A DNA stretch of 64,000 nt from Cepaea nemoralis (Eukaryota > Mollusca > Gastropoda > Stylommatophora > Helicidae), in the NCBI GenBank assembly GCA_014155875.1, contig JACEFZ010005101.1:1-64000 (forward strand), in the 5' to 3' direction. Position 1 is the stretch's first letter; each line of letters starts with the position of its first letter. The notes beneath the pieces were generated by a model. The model searched no databases. It was not told the origin of the DNA and was given only the letters and a program-made list of their open reading frames with translations. Positions 40,174 to 52,467 of the stretch are shown here, piece after piece. A program made the translations under genes and the position numbers.

Positions 40174-40611
40174 CAGTGGTTCTCAACCGGTGGGGAATTA
40201 CCCCCCCCCCTTTCAGGGGGAATTTTAGGGTTTCCAGGGGGGGGGGGGGTGATGAAGATCATTTCAAGATCGCATTAATACAAGAACCGATTACTTGATA
40301 TTGCTTTTCCCTTCATACTTTACAGTTATGCACGTCTCATCCTTCTAAAATTCATTTTATTAAGTAAGTAGACCCACAAATCACGTTTTATGTGGATGTC
40401 TAGACCTAGTTTTAACATATTTACCTTCCATTTTTACGTATACTGTGTAGGGGTGGGGGGTATTTTTAGGTAGGAAATATGAAAGAGGGGGAATGACATT
40501 CTGAAAATATGGCGAAGGGGGCACGGGCCAAATTTTTGATAGGAAGGGGGGAATGACGTTATGAAAATATAGTGAAGGGGGGTACGGGCTAAAAAAGGTT
40601 GAGAACCACTG
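40174..40611. mobile_element. hAT-type MITE, copy 3, exact 8-bp TSD
   Basis: CAGTGGTTCTCAACC and GGTTGAGAACCACTG termini. CTCTAACC lies immediately outside at 40166-40173 and 40612-40619. The interior is shared with copies 1 and 2 (AACCGATTACTTGATATTG, TACTGTGTAGGGGTGGG). An 8-bp TSD with these termini is diagnostic of the hAT superfamily. Confidence 0.97.
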
Positions 40612-40744
40612 CTCTAACCGAACCAGCTGCCGGGCAATGCGCTCACTTCATTATTTCAATTGAGATGCGACTGAGTGCACAAGTTTCAAGTCGACACCGG
40701 GTGCTGGAATGGCTTCGAAGTAAGAACAGGGCCCTTTGTCCAGG

Positions 40745-40925
40745 CCATATCGTTTGGGAATATGTTGCCAGCCCCACATCTGCATAGACCAACCGGCACT
40801 GAAGGCTTATGTGGTAAATAAACACCGGTGGCGTTTACTTTCCAGAACATTTCCAGGTACCAATGATTGGCTGGGCATGCCTGGCAGTCAATGTCAGTGT
40901 TATTTTTTTAAATTTCCGTCTCGAT
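40745..40925 (-). mobile_element. SINE-A body
   Basis: The minus strand reads CAGTGCCGGTTGGTCTATGC at the 3' side, and CATTGGTACCTGGAAATGTT then CTGGAAAGTAAACGCC in the body, parallel to 27560-27650. Confidence 0.55.
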
Positions 40926-40929
40926 GGGA

Positions 40930-41821
<892 letters not shown>

Positions 41822-41880
<59 letters not shown>

Positions 41881-42005
41881 TTTACCAATCAATTTCTATC
41901 TGTTTGAACTGCCACCTTTCCATGCTATTACTAAGGATGTGTCAGTCATGTTTGATAATTTAATCTTATAATATCACATGAAAAGACTGCGGGATTGGGA
42001 GGAGG

Positions 42006-42085
<80 letters not shown>
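41822..42085. repeat. (CT)n then (GA)n microsatellites
   Basis: CT at 41822-41878 and GA at about 42008-42084, separated by 130 bp. The two runs are complementary and could pair as a long hairpin. Confidence 0.95.
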
Positions 42086-43084
42086 AGGCGGAGGATTATA
42101 TGGTTCATGTATACCTACTAATTGTAATAATTATTCTCACTCCCAACTGTATGCAGACGTACCAACCTCAAGTTTGTCATGTTTATTCTATTAAAGCCAC
42201 TTGATTTTATGATCTCAGGAGAAGAAGATTGTTTCTCACACTAAATCCCTCACCACGATGAAGAATTCGTACGCGCTGGACACAGTTTGAAACTGTAACT
42301 ATTATTCCAGGAGGTGCCACAGTATGTGACAGTATAACTGGGTCAGACTAATTCATATTAATATGTAAACAGCATCATGGAGTGTCTTAGAATGACAGCA
42401 GTGGCATTCTTGCTTATACCGTTATGAAAACAACACCCCGTGTATTCTTTCCCCGATGTGTATTGACATTTCAAACAGTCTCACAAATGTTCTTAAAAAC
42501 ACAACATCCTGTGTTTTCCTTCTCATATGTTAATTCACAGTCAAGATCTTTCAGACAATCACTCTCTTGTGTTTGAGATCCACAATGTAAACTGTTGAAT
42601 GATTCTTGTCATTGTGAAGTAAACCATATGGACCAAGAGGTTGTGAAAGGGAAAACACATGTCACTGTGTGTTATGTAAAGAACACTACTACAGATCAGT
42701 GGAAACTGTTATGGCTGTCATTTCTTGTTAGCAGTATCAATGCCTGCTAGCTAACAATGGTTGTTTGAAAAACATATATGCAACTGTCATTGTAAAGCTG
42801 TTATAATTATTGTGATGTACCTCTGAGCTGGAAACTAGGATACAACATAGAGTAATGTAAATAATGCTGTCGGTCATCCAGAGCATTGAATTGTACCGTT
42901 AGAGTTAGAGTGTATACCCAAGAACAGCTGGGTAGATCTGTAAGATGTACTCAATGGCATATGCCATTCATTGTGTTGTTTATATGAGGACATGTGGTTT
43001 TGGATCTGTCTGAGCTAAAATCCAGTTCATACACGCTATTTAAGGTGTCTGCTTTGGTTAGACAGTTGCAGATTGAGTATTTCT
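42086..43084. other. unassigned, low-copy sequence of 1 kb
   Basis: No repeats from this window and no ORF over 60 codons except one that overlaps the next array. Loosely recurring AACACACCCTGTGT-type motifs are seen at 42428-42520. Confidence 0.3.
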
Positions 43085-43832
43085 GAAGATGCTGCAGTAT
43101 CATCCCAAGTTGACGAATCAAGCCCAGAGCATGCCTCCTAGTGACAAGTGTACAAAGTTGACAAGTCAAGCCCAGAGCATGCCACATGGTGACAAGTGTA
43201 GAAAGTTGACAAGTCAAGCCCAGAGCATGCTACCTAGTGACAAGTATAGAAAGTTGACGAGTCAAATCCAGAGCATACCACCTGGTGACAAGTGTAGAAA
43301 GTTGACGAGTCAAGCCCAAAACATGCCTTCTGGTGCCAAGAGTAGAAAGCATACCATCTGGTGACAAGTGTAGAAAGTTGACGAGTCAAGCCCAAAACAT
43401 GCCTTCTGGTGCCAAGAGTAGAAAGCATACCATCTGATGACAAGTGTAGAAAGTTGACGAGTGAAGCCCAAATCATGCCTTCTGGTGCCAAGAGTAGAAA
43501 GCATACCATCTGGTGACAAGTGTAGAAATTTGACGAGTGAAGCCCAAAACATGCCTTCTGGTGCCAAGAGTAGAAAGCATACCATCTGGTGACAAGTGTA
43601 GAAAGTTGACGAGTGAAGCCCAAAACATGCCTTCTGGTGCCAAGAGTAGAAAGCATACCATCTGGTGACAAGTGTAGAAAGCTGACGAGTCAGGAACAGA
43701 GTATGTCACTGGTGACAAGTGTAGAAAGTTGACGAGTCAAACCCAGGTCATGCCACCTGGTCACAATTGTAGAAAGTTGACCAGTCAAGCCCAGAGCCTG
43801 CCACCTGGTGACAATTGTAGAATGTTGGAGCA
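43085..43832. repeat. 48-bp minisatellite with a 76-bp higher-order unit
   Basis: The basic unit starts GACAAGTGTAGAAAGTTGAC and ends CAGAGCATGCCACCTGGT. From about 43290 to 43680 a 76-bp unit (48 bp plus a truncated 28-bp unit with GCCAAGAGTAGAAAGCATAC) repeats about five times. Simple 48-bp units resume after. Open frames across it are artefacts. Confidence 0.95.
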
Positions 43833-44428
43833 AGAAGGAGCAAGAAGGAGCAGAACAGGACATAGAACTCATAAGTTAAGTTGTCATACTTACAGACCAC
43901 CAGCAGTATTCAATCCTAAGACCACACCTTGTCCTGGGATTCTAAATTACATTTTATCTAATAGATGAATATTTAATATACTCCACATCTTGGATTTATT
44001 TCTATATGTTACCAGGTTTGACTATCAGTGAATGACTGTTTTACTTTAGTAACAGAAATCTTTCATACAACGTATACTACCAGGATCTCCATTCCCGTGG
44101 GGGGCCATCGAATCCTATATTTAACCTAATAGTGGGGAAAGTTAAGTCTTGCAGAAATAGGTTCACTGGCTGGGAGTTCCTGGTTATACTGTTTATTTAG
44201 AAGTCTCGTTTCTTTGCCACCGGAAGTCTTCTGACAGCGGCATTTTCTTAGTTTCACGAATAAATCTTCTTTAACTGGAAACTTTGTGGGAATTCTGTAT
44301 TTTGTCTTCCCTCATTCGCTAGACATAGTGATCATTCTGTGTCTGCGACACCAACCCACAACATTATCATCACCAACAATGTTATCACCACTACCATTAT
44401 CAGCTTTACCACCACCGTTATCGATACC
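43833..44428. other. unassigned
   Basis: GGAGCAAGAA is repeated twice near 43835, and CACCA/ATCACC motifs are dense at 44348-44420. No coding recognised. Confidence 0.3.
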
Positions 44429-44437
44429 ATGATCAAT

Positions 44438-44486
<49 letters not shown>

Positions 44487-44545
44487 GTAAGTCAGTGAGT
44501 GATAGTGAGTGAGTGAGTGAGCCAGTGACTGAGTAAGTGTGCCAA
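44429..44545. repeat. (GACA)n followed by (GTGA)n
   Basis: GACA at about 44433-44487, then GTGA/GAGT-type tetranucleotides at 44488-44545. Confidence 0.92.
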
Positions 44546-45154
44546 TGAGTGACTGGATGAAGGCGTTGCACACATCTTATTAAAGAAAAGATGTACTAAG
44601 CCCCTTAGTAAAAAAAAAATCACAAACACAAAAACAGAAATTACAAGAACATATATAAGTTCCACAACATAAAACACAAAAGTATAAAACTACATACATC
44701 TATAAGAATGTAGGAATGAGGACACAAATAACGTAAATGCTCGAAAGATAGCTAGCTAATAGCAACACTGGAACCCATCTTGTGCAACCTCTTTCAGCTA
44801 CATTGGTGCACTGGTGATAACTCCCTCAGTATTCTCAAATCGCTGCCTGATTTGAAGCGAGGAAGCAAACATTAGAGATGGAGAGGAAATCAGATTGTGA
44901 GTTATGAGGTACAGCTTTTATCAGTAGAGCTTGATGCGCTGGCTGTCATCACTAACGCCACCTTCAAGGAAATGCTTGTGTCTTTGAACAATCTGCGGTG
45001 TTTCCATCGCAGCGTTACCATTTCTCTGGGAAGCAGGTTAATGTCTTTCTTGAGGTGACTTCTCGGGGAAAACCTCCAATCTGAGATCACGTGGCTCAAT
45101 CACGGACTTTTTCAACCTTTAACGACGGTACATGCACAACATATGAAATTCACC
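44546..45154. other. unassigned
   Basis: No repeat or recognisable exon. Confidence 0.3.
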
Positions 45155-45423
<269 letters not shown>

Positions 45424-46185
45424 GACAGTTCGATTTTTGAGTGAGTGAGTGAGTGGTTGTGGAGAGAGTAAGTGAGTTGAGTAAGTTAGTGTATGAGTGA
45501 GTGAGTCAGTGAGTGTTTGAATATATAACAGTGGTCAAGCATGGCAGTGGTCCCACCCCACTTGCCTTTAGGTCAGTAAGCTAAACGATCCATTTCCACG
45601 CCTTTGGGTGTAATTAGTATATGGTGCTTTCCCCATATTGGTATAGCCTGATAGCGCGCGGCTCTAGGAAACACATTAGTTAAAACGCGCCCAAAGTACG
45701 GACAAAGGAGTGACTGAACATGATCCCGCAAAGAAGGTAATGGCGCATTCTCAGAGCAGAAACGGCACTACAGAATATACGTTCGCTGTAAGACGATGAC
45801 AGATAGGGATCTGCATTTACACAATGAGAAAATGACACATGCAAATTATGTTCACATGGCGAGGACATTTCAAGTTAAAATATAAGTTCACAGCAAGCGA
45901 GGGAGATAGGTGGAGACCTATATTCACACGGCGAGAAATGCGAAATGCAAGTTATATTCACACGGCGAGAAATGCGAAATGCAAGTTATATTCCCACAAG
46001 GAAGTAATTACACATTAATATATACGTTCACAACAAGGATGTATCAAAATAGAAATCTGCATGCACAAAAAGAAATTGTGGAGACAAATCTACACGAACA
46101 CACTAATAAATTAACAGATGCATATCTGTACACACCAGCAAATGACAAATATAAGAGCACATTCACAAAACGAGATGCTGAAAAC

Positions 46186-46230
46186 AATTTTTGTTTGTTT
46201 GTTTGTTTGTTTGTTTGTTTGTTTGTTTGT
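46186..46230. repeat. (GTTT)n microsatellite
   Basis: About 11 GTTT units immediately precede the minus SINE-B. Read on minus this is (AAAC)n, probably the SINE tail. Confidence 0.9.
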
Positions 46231-46249
46231 TCGCTAGTTGTCAAGTCTA

Positions 46250-46532
46250 ACGTAGTCCACACCCGTGCTACCTCTAGTGCACCTGAACTTATTCTTGCGC
46301 CAGGATGTGCTTTCCCTATTACCAGTGTCCCGCACCATCAGGCGAACCAAACTCACTCCGACGTCACTAGGGACTTGTAATTTACGCCCCCCCCCCCAAG
46401 TCATCGACGGAGAAGTCAACATTTTGTCCAACTGACCGATGTAGGGGTTGAACTCGCTACCACGGCATCAGCACACCGGATGTTTAAGAATGATCTCTCT
46501 TATCAACTTCGGCCACGCCGACCCCCGAAGCT
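46250..46532 (-). mobile_element. SINE-B, nearly complete
   Basis: The minus strand: GGCCGAAGTTGATAAG near the head, CCGGTGTGCTGATGCC(GTGGTAG), a poly-G tract, GTGACGTCGGAGTGAGTTTG and CTGGTAATAGGGAAAGC. With the adjoining (AAAC)n tail it sits inside a degenerate minisatellite. Confidence 0.75.
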
Positions 46533-46798
46533 TAAACATGAAAATATATATTAACGAAATGATAAAATATACACTCGCACAGCGATAAAGTGACAAAGAC
46601 AATCTAAATCAACGCACACGAACAAAGTGACAAATGATTGTATGTGTGTGCGGGAGGGAGTCCGATGGCGGACTGAGTCTTACAATATTGGTTGCGTGGA
46701 GACAAAGCTACTAAAAGGACAATGGCATCTTTAACATTTTGTCTTATGTTTAACAACTTCACCAGGGTCGTACAGGGCCCAGTTAGCATCTGATAAGC
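46533..46798. other. unassigned
   Basis: The first part looks like the minisatellite remnant; the rest has no recognised content. Confidence 0.3.
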
Positions 46799-46907
46799 CA
46801 GTGGTTCTCAACCTTTTTTGGCCCGTGCCCCCCTTCACCATATTTTTAGGACGTCATTCCCCCCCCCCCCCCCCCTACCATAATTTTAGAACGTCATTTC
46901 CCCCGGC
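46799..46907 (-). mobile_element. hAT-type MITE, truncated copy 4
   Basis: CAGTGGTTCTCAACC followed by TTTTTTGGCCCGTGCCCCCC and CACCATATTTTTAGGACGTC is the inverted right end of copies 2 and 3. The rest of the element is missing. A GT run and T-rich sequence follow. Confidence 0.85.
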
Positions 46908-46974
46908 CAGCTTGACACTGTGTGTTGTGTGTGTGTGTGTGTTTTTTTTTTTTTCCTGTTTTTTTTTAAATTTT

Positions 46975-48190
46975 CACATAATGACATCTCTAATGGATGA
47001 GCTGGCATATGTTCACATAATGACATTTCTAATGGTCGAAAAGCTGGCGTGTGTTCACATGATGACATCTCTAATCGATGAGCTGGCATTTGTTCACATA
47101 ATCACATTTCTAATGGTCGAAAAGCTGGCGTGTATTCACATAATGACATCTCTAATCGATGAGCTGGCATGTGTTCACATAATGACATTTCTAATGGTCG
47201 AAAAGCTGGCGTGTATTCACATAATGACATCACTAATCGATTAGCTGGCATGTGTTCACATAATGACATTTCTAATGGTCGAAAAGCTGGCGTGTATTCA
47301 CATAATGACATCTCTAATCGATGAGCTGGCATTTGTTCACATAATCACATTTCTAATGGTCGAAAAGCTGGCGTGTATTCACATAATGACATCTCTAATC
47401 GATGAGCTGGCATGTTTTCACATAATGACATTTCTAATGGTCGAAAAGCTGGCGTGTATTCACATAATGACATCACTAATCGATTAGCTGGCATGTGTTC
47501 ACATAATGACATTTCTAATGGTCGAAAAGCTGGCGTGTATTCACATAATGACATCTCTAATCGATGATCTGGCATGTGTTCACATAATGACATCTCTAAT
47601 CGATGAGCTGGCATATGTTCACATAATGACATCTCTAATCGATGAGCTGGCACGTGTTCACATAATGACATTTCTAATGGTCGAAAAGCTGGCGTGTGTT
47701 CACAAAAGGACATCTCTAATCGATGAGTTGGTGTATGTTCACATAATGACATCTCTAATGGTCGATAAGCTGGCGAGTTGTCACATAATGAGATCTGTAA
47801 TGGTCGATGGCCAGTCTCCCTGGCTTAGAGGTAACAGCTTTTCCCGTATATGCATGTTAAGAACGCAACTGCGCGAGATTCGGCAGCGGATCGCGCGGCT
47901 CTGGTTACTTACGGGGTATGTGAGCCAGTCGCTCAGAAAGCAATGGCAGACTACTGAACGTAATCTTGTCAAGACATCAACAGCAGCTGAAAAATGCTGG
48001 TGTTGACTGTAATGTCCTGTAAAGGATATGCGGAAAAAAAAATGGTCGATAAGCTGGCGAGTGGTCAATTAATGAGATCTCTAATGGTCGATAAGCTGGC
48101 GAGTTGCATGTCTTTACATGAAATCAACAAAGATCGACAAGCTGGCGTGCATTCACATAACGACATTTCTAATGGTCGATGGACTCTGGT
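46975..48190. repeat. 39/42-bp dimeric minisatellite (81-bp higher-order unit), split by SINE-C
   Basis: Units start TCACATAATGACAT. One type (39 bp) has CTCTAATCGATGAGCTGGCA. The other (42 bp) has TTCTAATGGTCGAAAAGCTG. They alternate for most of the array (46975-47800). A diverged tail continues after the SINE at 48041-48190. Open frames on both strands are artefacts. Confidence 0.95.
47809..48040 (+). mobile_element. SINE-C, full length, 10-bp TSD
   Basis: AATGGTCGAT at 47799-47808 and 48041-48050. The element begins GGCCAGTCTCCCTGGCTTAG, passes GTGAGCCAGTCGCTCAGAAA and GCAATGGCAGACTACTGAAC, and ends AAGGATATGCGG plus A-tail. 232 bp. This copy defines both ends of SINE-C. Confidence 0.93.
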
Positions 48191-48354
48191 GGAATAAACT
48201 GACGAGAACAGTGAATGGCCGTGAAGTTTACACAGTCGCCTATGAGAGTATTCATGCGGCGTGGTGTGTTTTCAGGGGAAGTCAACAAGGATTAGGAAGA
48301 AAGATAGAGTAGGCAGTAATGAGGAGAGACAGAGATGAGGATAATGCATATCTG

Positions 48355-48660
48355 AGGTGTTGAGAGTGGGGGGGGGGGGTAAGGGTTGGGGAGGAGGGAT
48401 GGGGTACAGCCGATGCGGGTTGGGGTGTTGATAAGTTATGAGGGACAGGGAGAGAGGAGAGAGAAGTGGGAGAGATGAAGAGAGGGGGGTGATAGAAGTG
48501 GCAGAGATGAAGAGAGAGGGGAGGGGAGAAAAAAAAGGAGTTAGAGAGAAGGGAGGAAGGGGTAGAGAGAGAGAGAGAGGAGGATGGTAAGGGTGTGAGA
48601 GGGGAGGGGGAGACTCGGTTAGGTTAAGAAAGGGGGATACATATGAGAGGAAGTTTTAAA
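48355..48660. repeat. polypurine, G-rich region
   Basis: A poly-G run at 48368-48380 is followed by about 250 bp almost entirely of G and A with GGGG groups (GGGTTGGGGAGGAGGGATGG). It is a candidate G-quadruplex and triplex former. Confidence 0.85.
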
Positions 48661-48834
48661 AAAGACAACTGGAAATGATGAGGTAAAACCGTCAAGGCTG
48701 GTACGACAGGTCAAACTGCAAAGAATGGAAAGAAAGACAAATGGAAATGAATGAGTTAGAGAGTGAAACCAAGAAGAAACAGAAGGAAATTACATCATCA
48801 TTGTCATCATTACAGACGGTGGCGCTTTAACATC
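48661..48834. other. unassigned
   Basis: Purine-biased, nothing recognised. Confidence 0.3.
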
Positions 48835-49065
48835 TTTTACAGGTTGTAGCAGTCAACTCCAGCATTTTTTGGCTGTATGTGATTCCTGGGCAAGTTTACG
48901 TTCAGTAATTTGCCATTGTTTTCTAAACGACCGACACTCATACCATTTTACGGAAACCAACGCAAGGCGGTCTGCTGCCAAATGTCCCGCAGCTGTATTT
49001 CGAACGCGGTATGCCGGATTAAGAATTGCATTCGTAACTTCTTCGCTCCAGAGCCGGCTGTATGA
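48835..49065 (-). mobile_element. SINE-D, nearly complete
   Basis: The minus strand: GAAGAAGTTACGAATGCAAT (head), GTATTTCGAAC-type box (seen as GTTCGAAATACAGC on minus), CATTTGGCAGCAGACCGCC, AATGGCAAATTACTGAACG, GTTGACTGCTACAACC. About 230 bp. Confidence 0.75.
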
Positions 49066-49089
49066 GCCCAAGACAGTTCTATGTGGTTT

Positions 49090-49830
49090 GACCCATCGTA
49101 CCTGGTTGGACCAATTCTATGTGACTTAGTAAACTGTATGAGCCTTGGCCAACTCTACCAGCCTTGGCAACTTTATGAGGCTTGCCCAATTCTGAGCCTT
49201 GGACCAATTCTACCAGCCTAGGCAACTTTATGAGGCTTGCCCAATTCTGAGCCTTGACCAATTCTACCAGCCTTGGCAACTTTATGAGGCTTGCCCAATT
49301 CTGAGCCTTGACCAACTCTATGAAGTCTGACCAGCTCTATGAGCTCTGCTCAACTCTATGAAGTCTGACCATCTATGAGATCTACAAGGCTTGACCAATT
49401 GAAGGAGTTTAGACCATTGTACGAGACTTGACAATCATATGATGCTTGGCCAACTATATGAGAGTTAGCCATCTGTATGAAAGTTCGCCAGCTGTATATG
49501 ATTTGGCCAATTATTTGAGATTTGGCCACCTCTTTGAGGCTTTGGCCAACCCCATGAGGCTTTGACCAATTGTATGAGACTTTGGCCAGCTCCACAAGGA
49601 TTTGGCTAACTGTACAAGCTTTGGCCACTTCTGAAGTCGGAGTGGGTTCGCCTGATGGCGAGGGACACTATTAATAGGGAAAGCTAACCCACATGCAAAA
49701 TTCAGTCCATCACTATTATAAATTGTGTGTATGGACTACGCTTGAGTTCAAAGCGAGCGAGCGCAAATACAAAAATAAAATAAAAGAAGCTTTGGCCAAC
49801 TGTATGAGCTTTGGTCAAGCCTAAGAGCGT
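49090..49830. repeat. 55-bp minisatellite passing into a 24-25-bp degenerate array
   Basis: 49100-49320 repeats ACCAGCCTTGGCAACTTTAT and GAGGCTTGCCCAATTCTGAG every 54-55 bp. From 49320 to 49627 and again at 49787-49830, units of the type TTTGGCCAACTGTATGAGGC continue. The interruption is a SINE-B. Confidence 0.9.
49628..49786 (+). mobile_element. SINE-B 3' half with 12-bp TSD
   Basis: AAGCTTTGGCCA at 49616-49627 and 49787-49798. The insert starts CTTCTGAAGTCGGAGTGGGT and ends GCGAGCGAGCGCAAATAC plus an A-rich tail. Confidence 0.93.
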
Positions 49831-49899
49831 ATCAGGAACCTGTAGCTATTTGAAGTGTTGGGACCGACATATTTTTGTAGATCTAATTGCATGCAGGAA

Positions 49900-50025
49900 C
49901 AGGTGTTAGTTTTCTCCTCCCGTAGCTAACGGCGAGAGTCGACACTGAAACCCTATTCAACCACGCCAATGTTATTGTCAGCGAAACGTCTTAACCGTTA
50001 CACCAACGCTGTCTCAGACTTGGCC
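49900..50025 (-). mobile_element. tRNA-like SINE head
   Basis: The minus strand: CAGCGTTGGTGTAACGGTTA (box A) and GGCGTGGTTGAATAGGG (box B), then TCGACTCTCGCCG. The family is not otherwise represented, except for CAACCACGCCAATGT at about 24150. Confidence 0.5.
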
Positions 50026-50037
50026 AAAGGCATAAAT

Positions 50038-50985
50038 CTCGGACAATAGTATACAGCTCGAATAATAGTATACAGCGCGGACAAATGTATAAAGCTCGGA
50101 CAATAGTATACGGCTCAGACAACAGTATAAAGCTCCGACAATAGTATACAGCTCGGACAACAGTATAAAGCTCCGACAATAGTATACAGCTCGGACAACA
50201 GTATAAAGCTCCGACAATAGTATACAGCTCGGACAACAGTATAAAGCTCCGACAATAGTATACAGCTCGGATAATAGTATACAGCGCGGACAAATGTATA
50301 AAGCTCGGACAATAGTATACGGCTCAGACAACAGTATAAAGCTCCGACAATAGTATACAGCTCGGACAACAGTATAAAGCTCCGACAATAGTATACAGCT
50401 CGGATAATAGTATAAAGCTCCGACAATAGTATAAAGCTCGGACAATAGTATACGGCTCAGACAACAGTATAAAGCTCCGACAATAGTATACAGCTCGGAC
50501 AACAGTATAAAGCTCCGACAATAGTATACAGCTCGGATAATAGTATAAAGCTCCGACAATAGTATACAGCTCGGACAACAGTATAAAGCTCCGACAATAG
50601 TATACAGCTCGGATAATAGTATAAAGCTCCGACAATAGTATACGGCTCGGATAATAGTATAAAGCTCCGACAATAGTATACAGCTCGGATAATAGTATAA
50701 AGCTCCGACAATAGTATACGGCTCGGATAATAGTATAAAGCTCCGACAATAGTATACAGCTCGGATAATAGTATAAAGCTCCGACAATAGTATACGGCTC
50801 AGACAACAGTATAAAGCTCCGACAATAGTATACAGCTCGGACAACAGTATAAAGCTCCGACAATAGTATACAGCTCGGATAATAGTATAAAGCTCCGACA
50901 ATAGTATACGGCTCGGACAACAGTATAAAGCTCCGACAATAGTATACAGCTCGGATAATAGTATAAAGATCGGACAAGGGTATGA
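50038..50985. repeat. 19-bp minisatellite, about 50 copies
   Basis: Two variants (CGGACAATAGTATACAGCT and CCGACAATAGTATACAGCT or CGGACAACAGTATAAAGCT) alternate, giving 38-bp and longer composite periods. The minus strand is open for up to 295 codons with a 19-residue period, because the unit has no stop on that strand. Confidence 0.97.
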
Positions 50986-51514
50986 GGTTGAGTCGACACC
51001 AGGGCCACGGTGATCTGGAATTAAATCTGGCCGTTACAGGACGCTAAAGCTCACAGCTAACACGTGACCTCGGCCCGACCACTAAGCTCACGGACTAAAT
51101 GTTCCGACGGAGGGTATAACAATGAACACATTTCTCATCGGCAGAGTCCTTTGCTACATTGCAAAGAGGACTCTGGATGCAGTTATTTGCATTTGCCCGC
51201 CCATGTAATCTCTTGCTTCCACAGGGACTGCCGAGATCGATAGCAGTATTTGTTTTTGCCCTCCGCTTCGTTGACTTCAGGGGGTTGGTTTATTCTACAC
51301 ACAAAACACACACTCACACACACTTCATACATTTTTTTTACACACACACACACGCCCGCCCGCAATTCTTTGCCGCTCTTTCACTCTCTGGCTGAACATT
51401 TTCTTCTGTTCTGATGTGCTTGTTCGTGTCTTTCATTATCCAAATGTGATTAAAATCATCGATCACCGCGTTTGTTTTGTACTCCGCTCCGTTGATTCCG
51501 CGGGATGCGTTGAC

Positions 51515-51517
<3 letters not shown>
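50986..51517. other. unassigned, with CA run
   Basis: TTTTTGCCCTCCGCTTCGTT (51253) and TTTGTACTCCGCTCCGTTGA (51475) are similar, so a diverged duplication of about 220 bp may be present. CA at 51299-51355. Confidence 0.35.
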
Positions 51518-51605
<88 letters not shown>

Positions 51606-51620
51606 TTCCCCCCCCCCCCT
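51518..51620. repeat. (CT)n microsatellite with poly-C
   Basis: CT at about 51520-51600, then 10 C. Confidence 0.97.
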
Positions 51621-51644
51621 CCCTGTCTCTCCGATTTTCCGTCT

Positions 51645-52206
51645 TAGAATAATAAATGAGTGTACTGGTCTGTCTTAGTATATTAAATGAGTGTACTGGT
51701 CTTAGGATAATACATGAGTGGACTGGTCTTAGGATAATAAATTAGTGTACTAGTATCAGGATAATAAATTAGTGTACTAGTATTTTTTTGTTGGCAATCG
51801 TTTGCAGGACACTGCAGTCAAAACCAGCATTTTTCAGCTGCTGTTGATGTCGTGGAAAGATTACGCTCAGTAGTTAGTTAGCGACAGTAGTTAGCGACTT
51901 TTCTCCGTAATCTCGTATACTCTCATAAGTAGCGTGACGACGGTGAGAATCAGCAGTGGTTCGAATCGCGTCGGTAACTTACGGGGTATGTGAGCCGGCC
52001 TCTCAGAAAGCAATGGCAAACTACTGAGCGTAATCTTGCCTAGTACATCAACAGCAGCTGAAAAATGCTGTTGACTGCAACGTCCTGTAAGGGATATGAA
52101 ACATTAAAAAAAAGTTATGATAATAAATTAGTGTAACAGTTTTAGGATAATAAATTAGTGTAACAGTTTTAGGATAATAAATTAGTATACTGGTCTTAGG
52201 ATAGGT
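51645..52206. repeat. 27-bp minisatellite, split by SINE pieces
   Basis: Unit: AGGATAATAAATTAGTGTAA plus CAGTTTT (earlier units read GAGTGTACTGGTCTT). It is seen at 51645-51786 and 52112-52203, and a partial unit follows the second SINE at 52449. Confidence 0.9.
51787..52112. mobile_element. inverted pair of SINE-C pieces
   Basis: 51787-51880 is a minus 3' end (GTTTGCAGGACACTGCAGTC, CAGCATTTTTCAGCTGCTGT). 51895-52112 is a plus near-complete body (TCTCCGTAATCTCGTATACT, GTGAGCCGGCCTCTCAGAAA, GCAATGGCAAACTACTGAGC). Joined head-to-head within the 27-bp array. Confidence 0.7.
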
Positions 52207-52448
52207 CGGTCTCCCTGGTCTAGGATTTACACGACTTTCTCCGTAATCCCATATACTCTCGTGAGTAACGTGACGTGCGCAAGAATTGGTAGCGGTTCTC
52301 TTCGCGTCGGTAACTTACGGGGTATGAGAGCCGGTCGCTCAGAAAGCAATGGCAAACTACTGAGCGTAATCTTGCCAAGAAATCAACAATCAGCTGAAAG
52401 ATGCTGATCTTGACAACGATGTCCTCTAATGGATATGCGAAAAAAAAA
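52204..52448 (+). mobile_element. SINE-C, full length, 11-bp TSD
   Basis: GTCTTAGGATA at 52193-52203 and 52449-52459. It begins GGTCGGTCTCCCTGGTCTAG and ends ATGGATATGCG plus nine or more A. 245 bp. Confidence 0.93.
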
Positions 52449-52467
52449 GTCTTAGGATAATCGAGTG

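Larger units (their letters stand above)
45780..46600. repeat. degenerate minisatellite of about 34 bp, split by an insertion
   Basis: CACACGGCGAGAAATGCGAA plus ATGCAAGTTATATT is exactly repeated at 45930-45995. Diverged units (TTCACAxxGCGA..) flank it from 45780 to 46180, and again after the SINE-B copy from about 46535. Confidence 0.6.

Noticed and set aside
47345..47752. Long open frames in the 81-bp array (135 aa minus, 166 aa plus)
   Set aside because: Both strands are open with exact unit periodicity and no independent coding signal; they are tandem-repeat artefacts.
46975..48190. CRISPR-like array of 39/42-bp repeats
   Set aside because: Units are contiguous tandem repeats without unique spacers, in eukaryotic DNA; it is a minisatellite.
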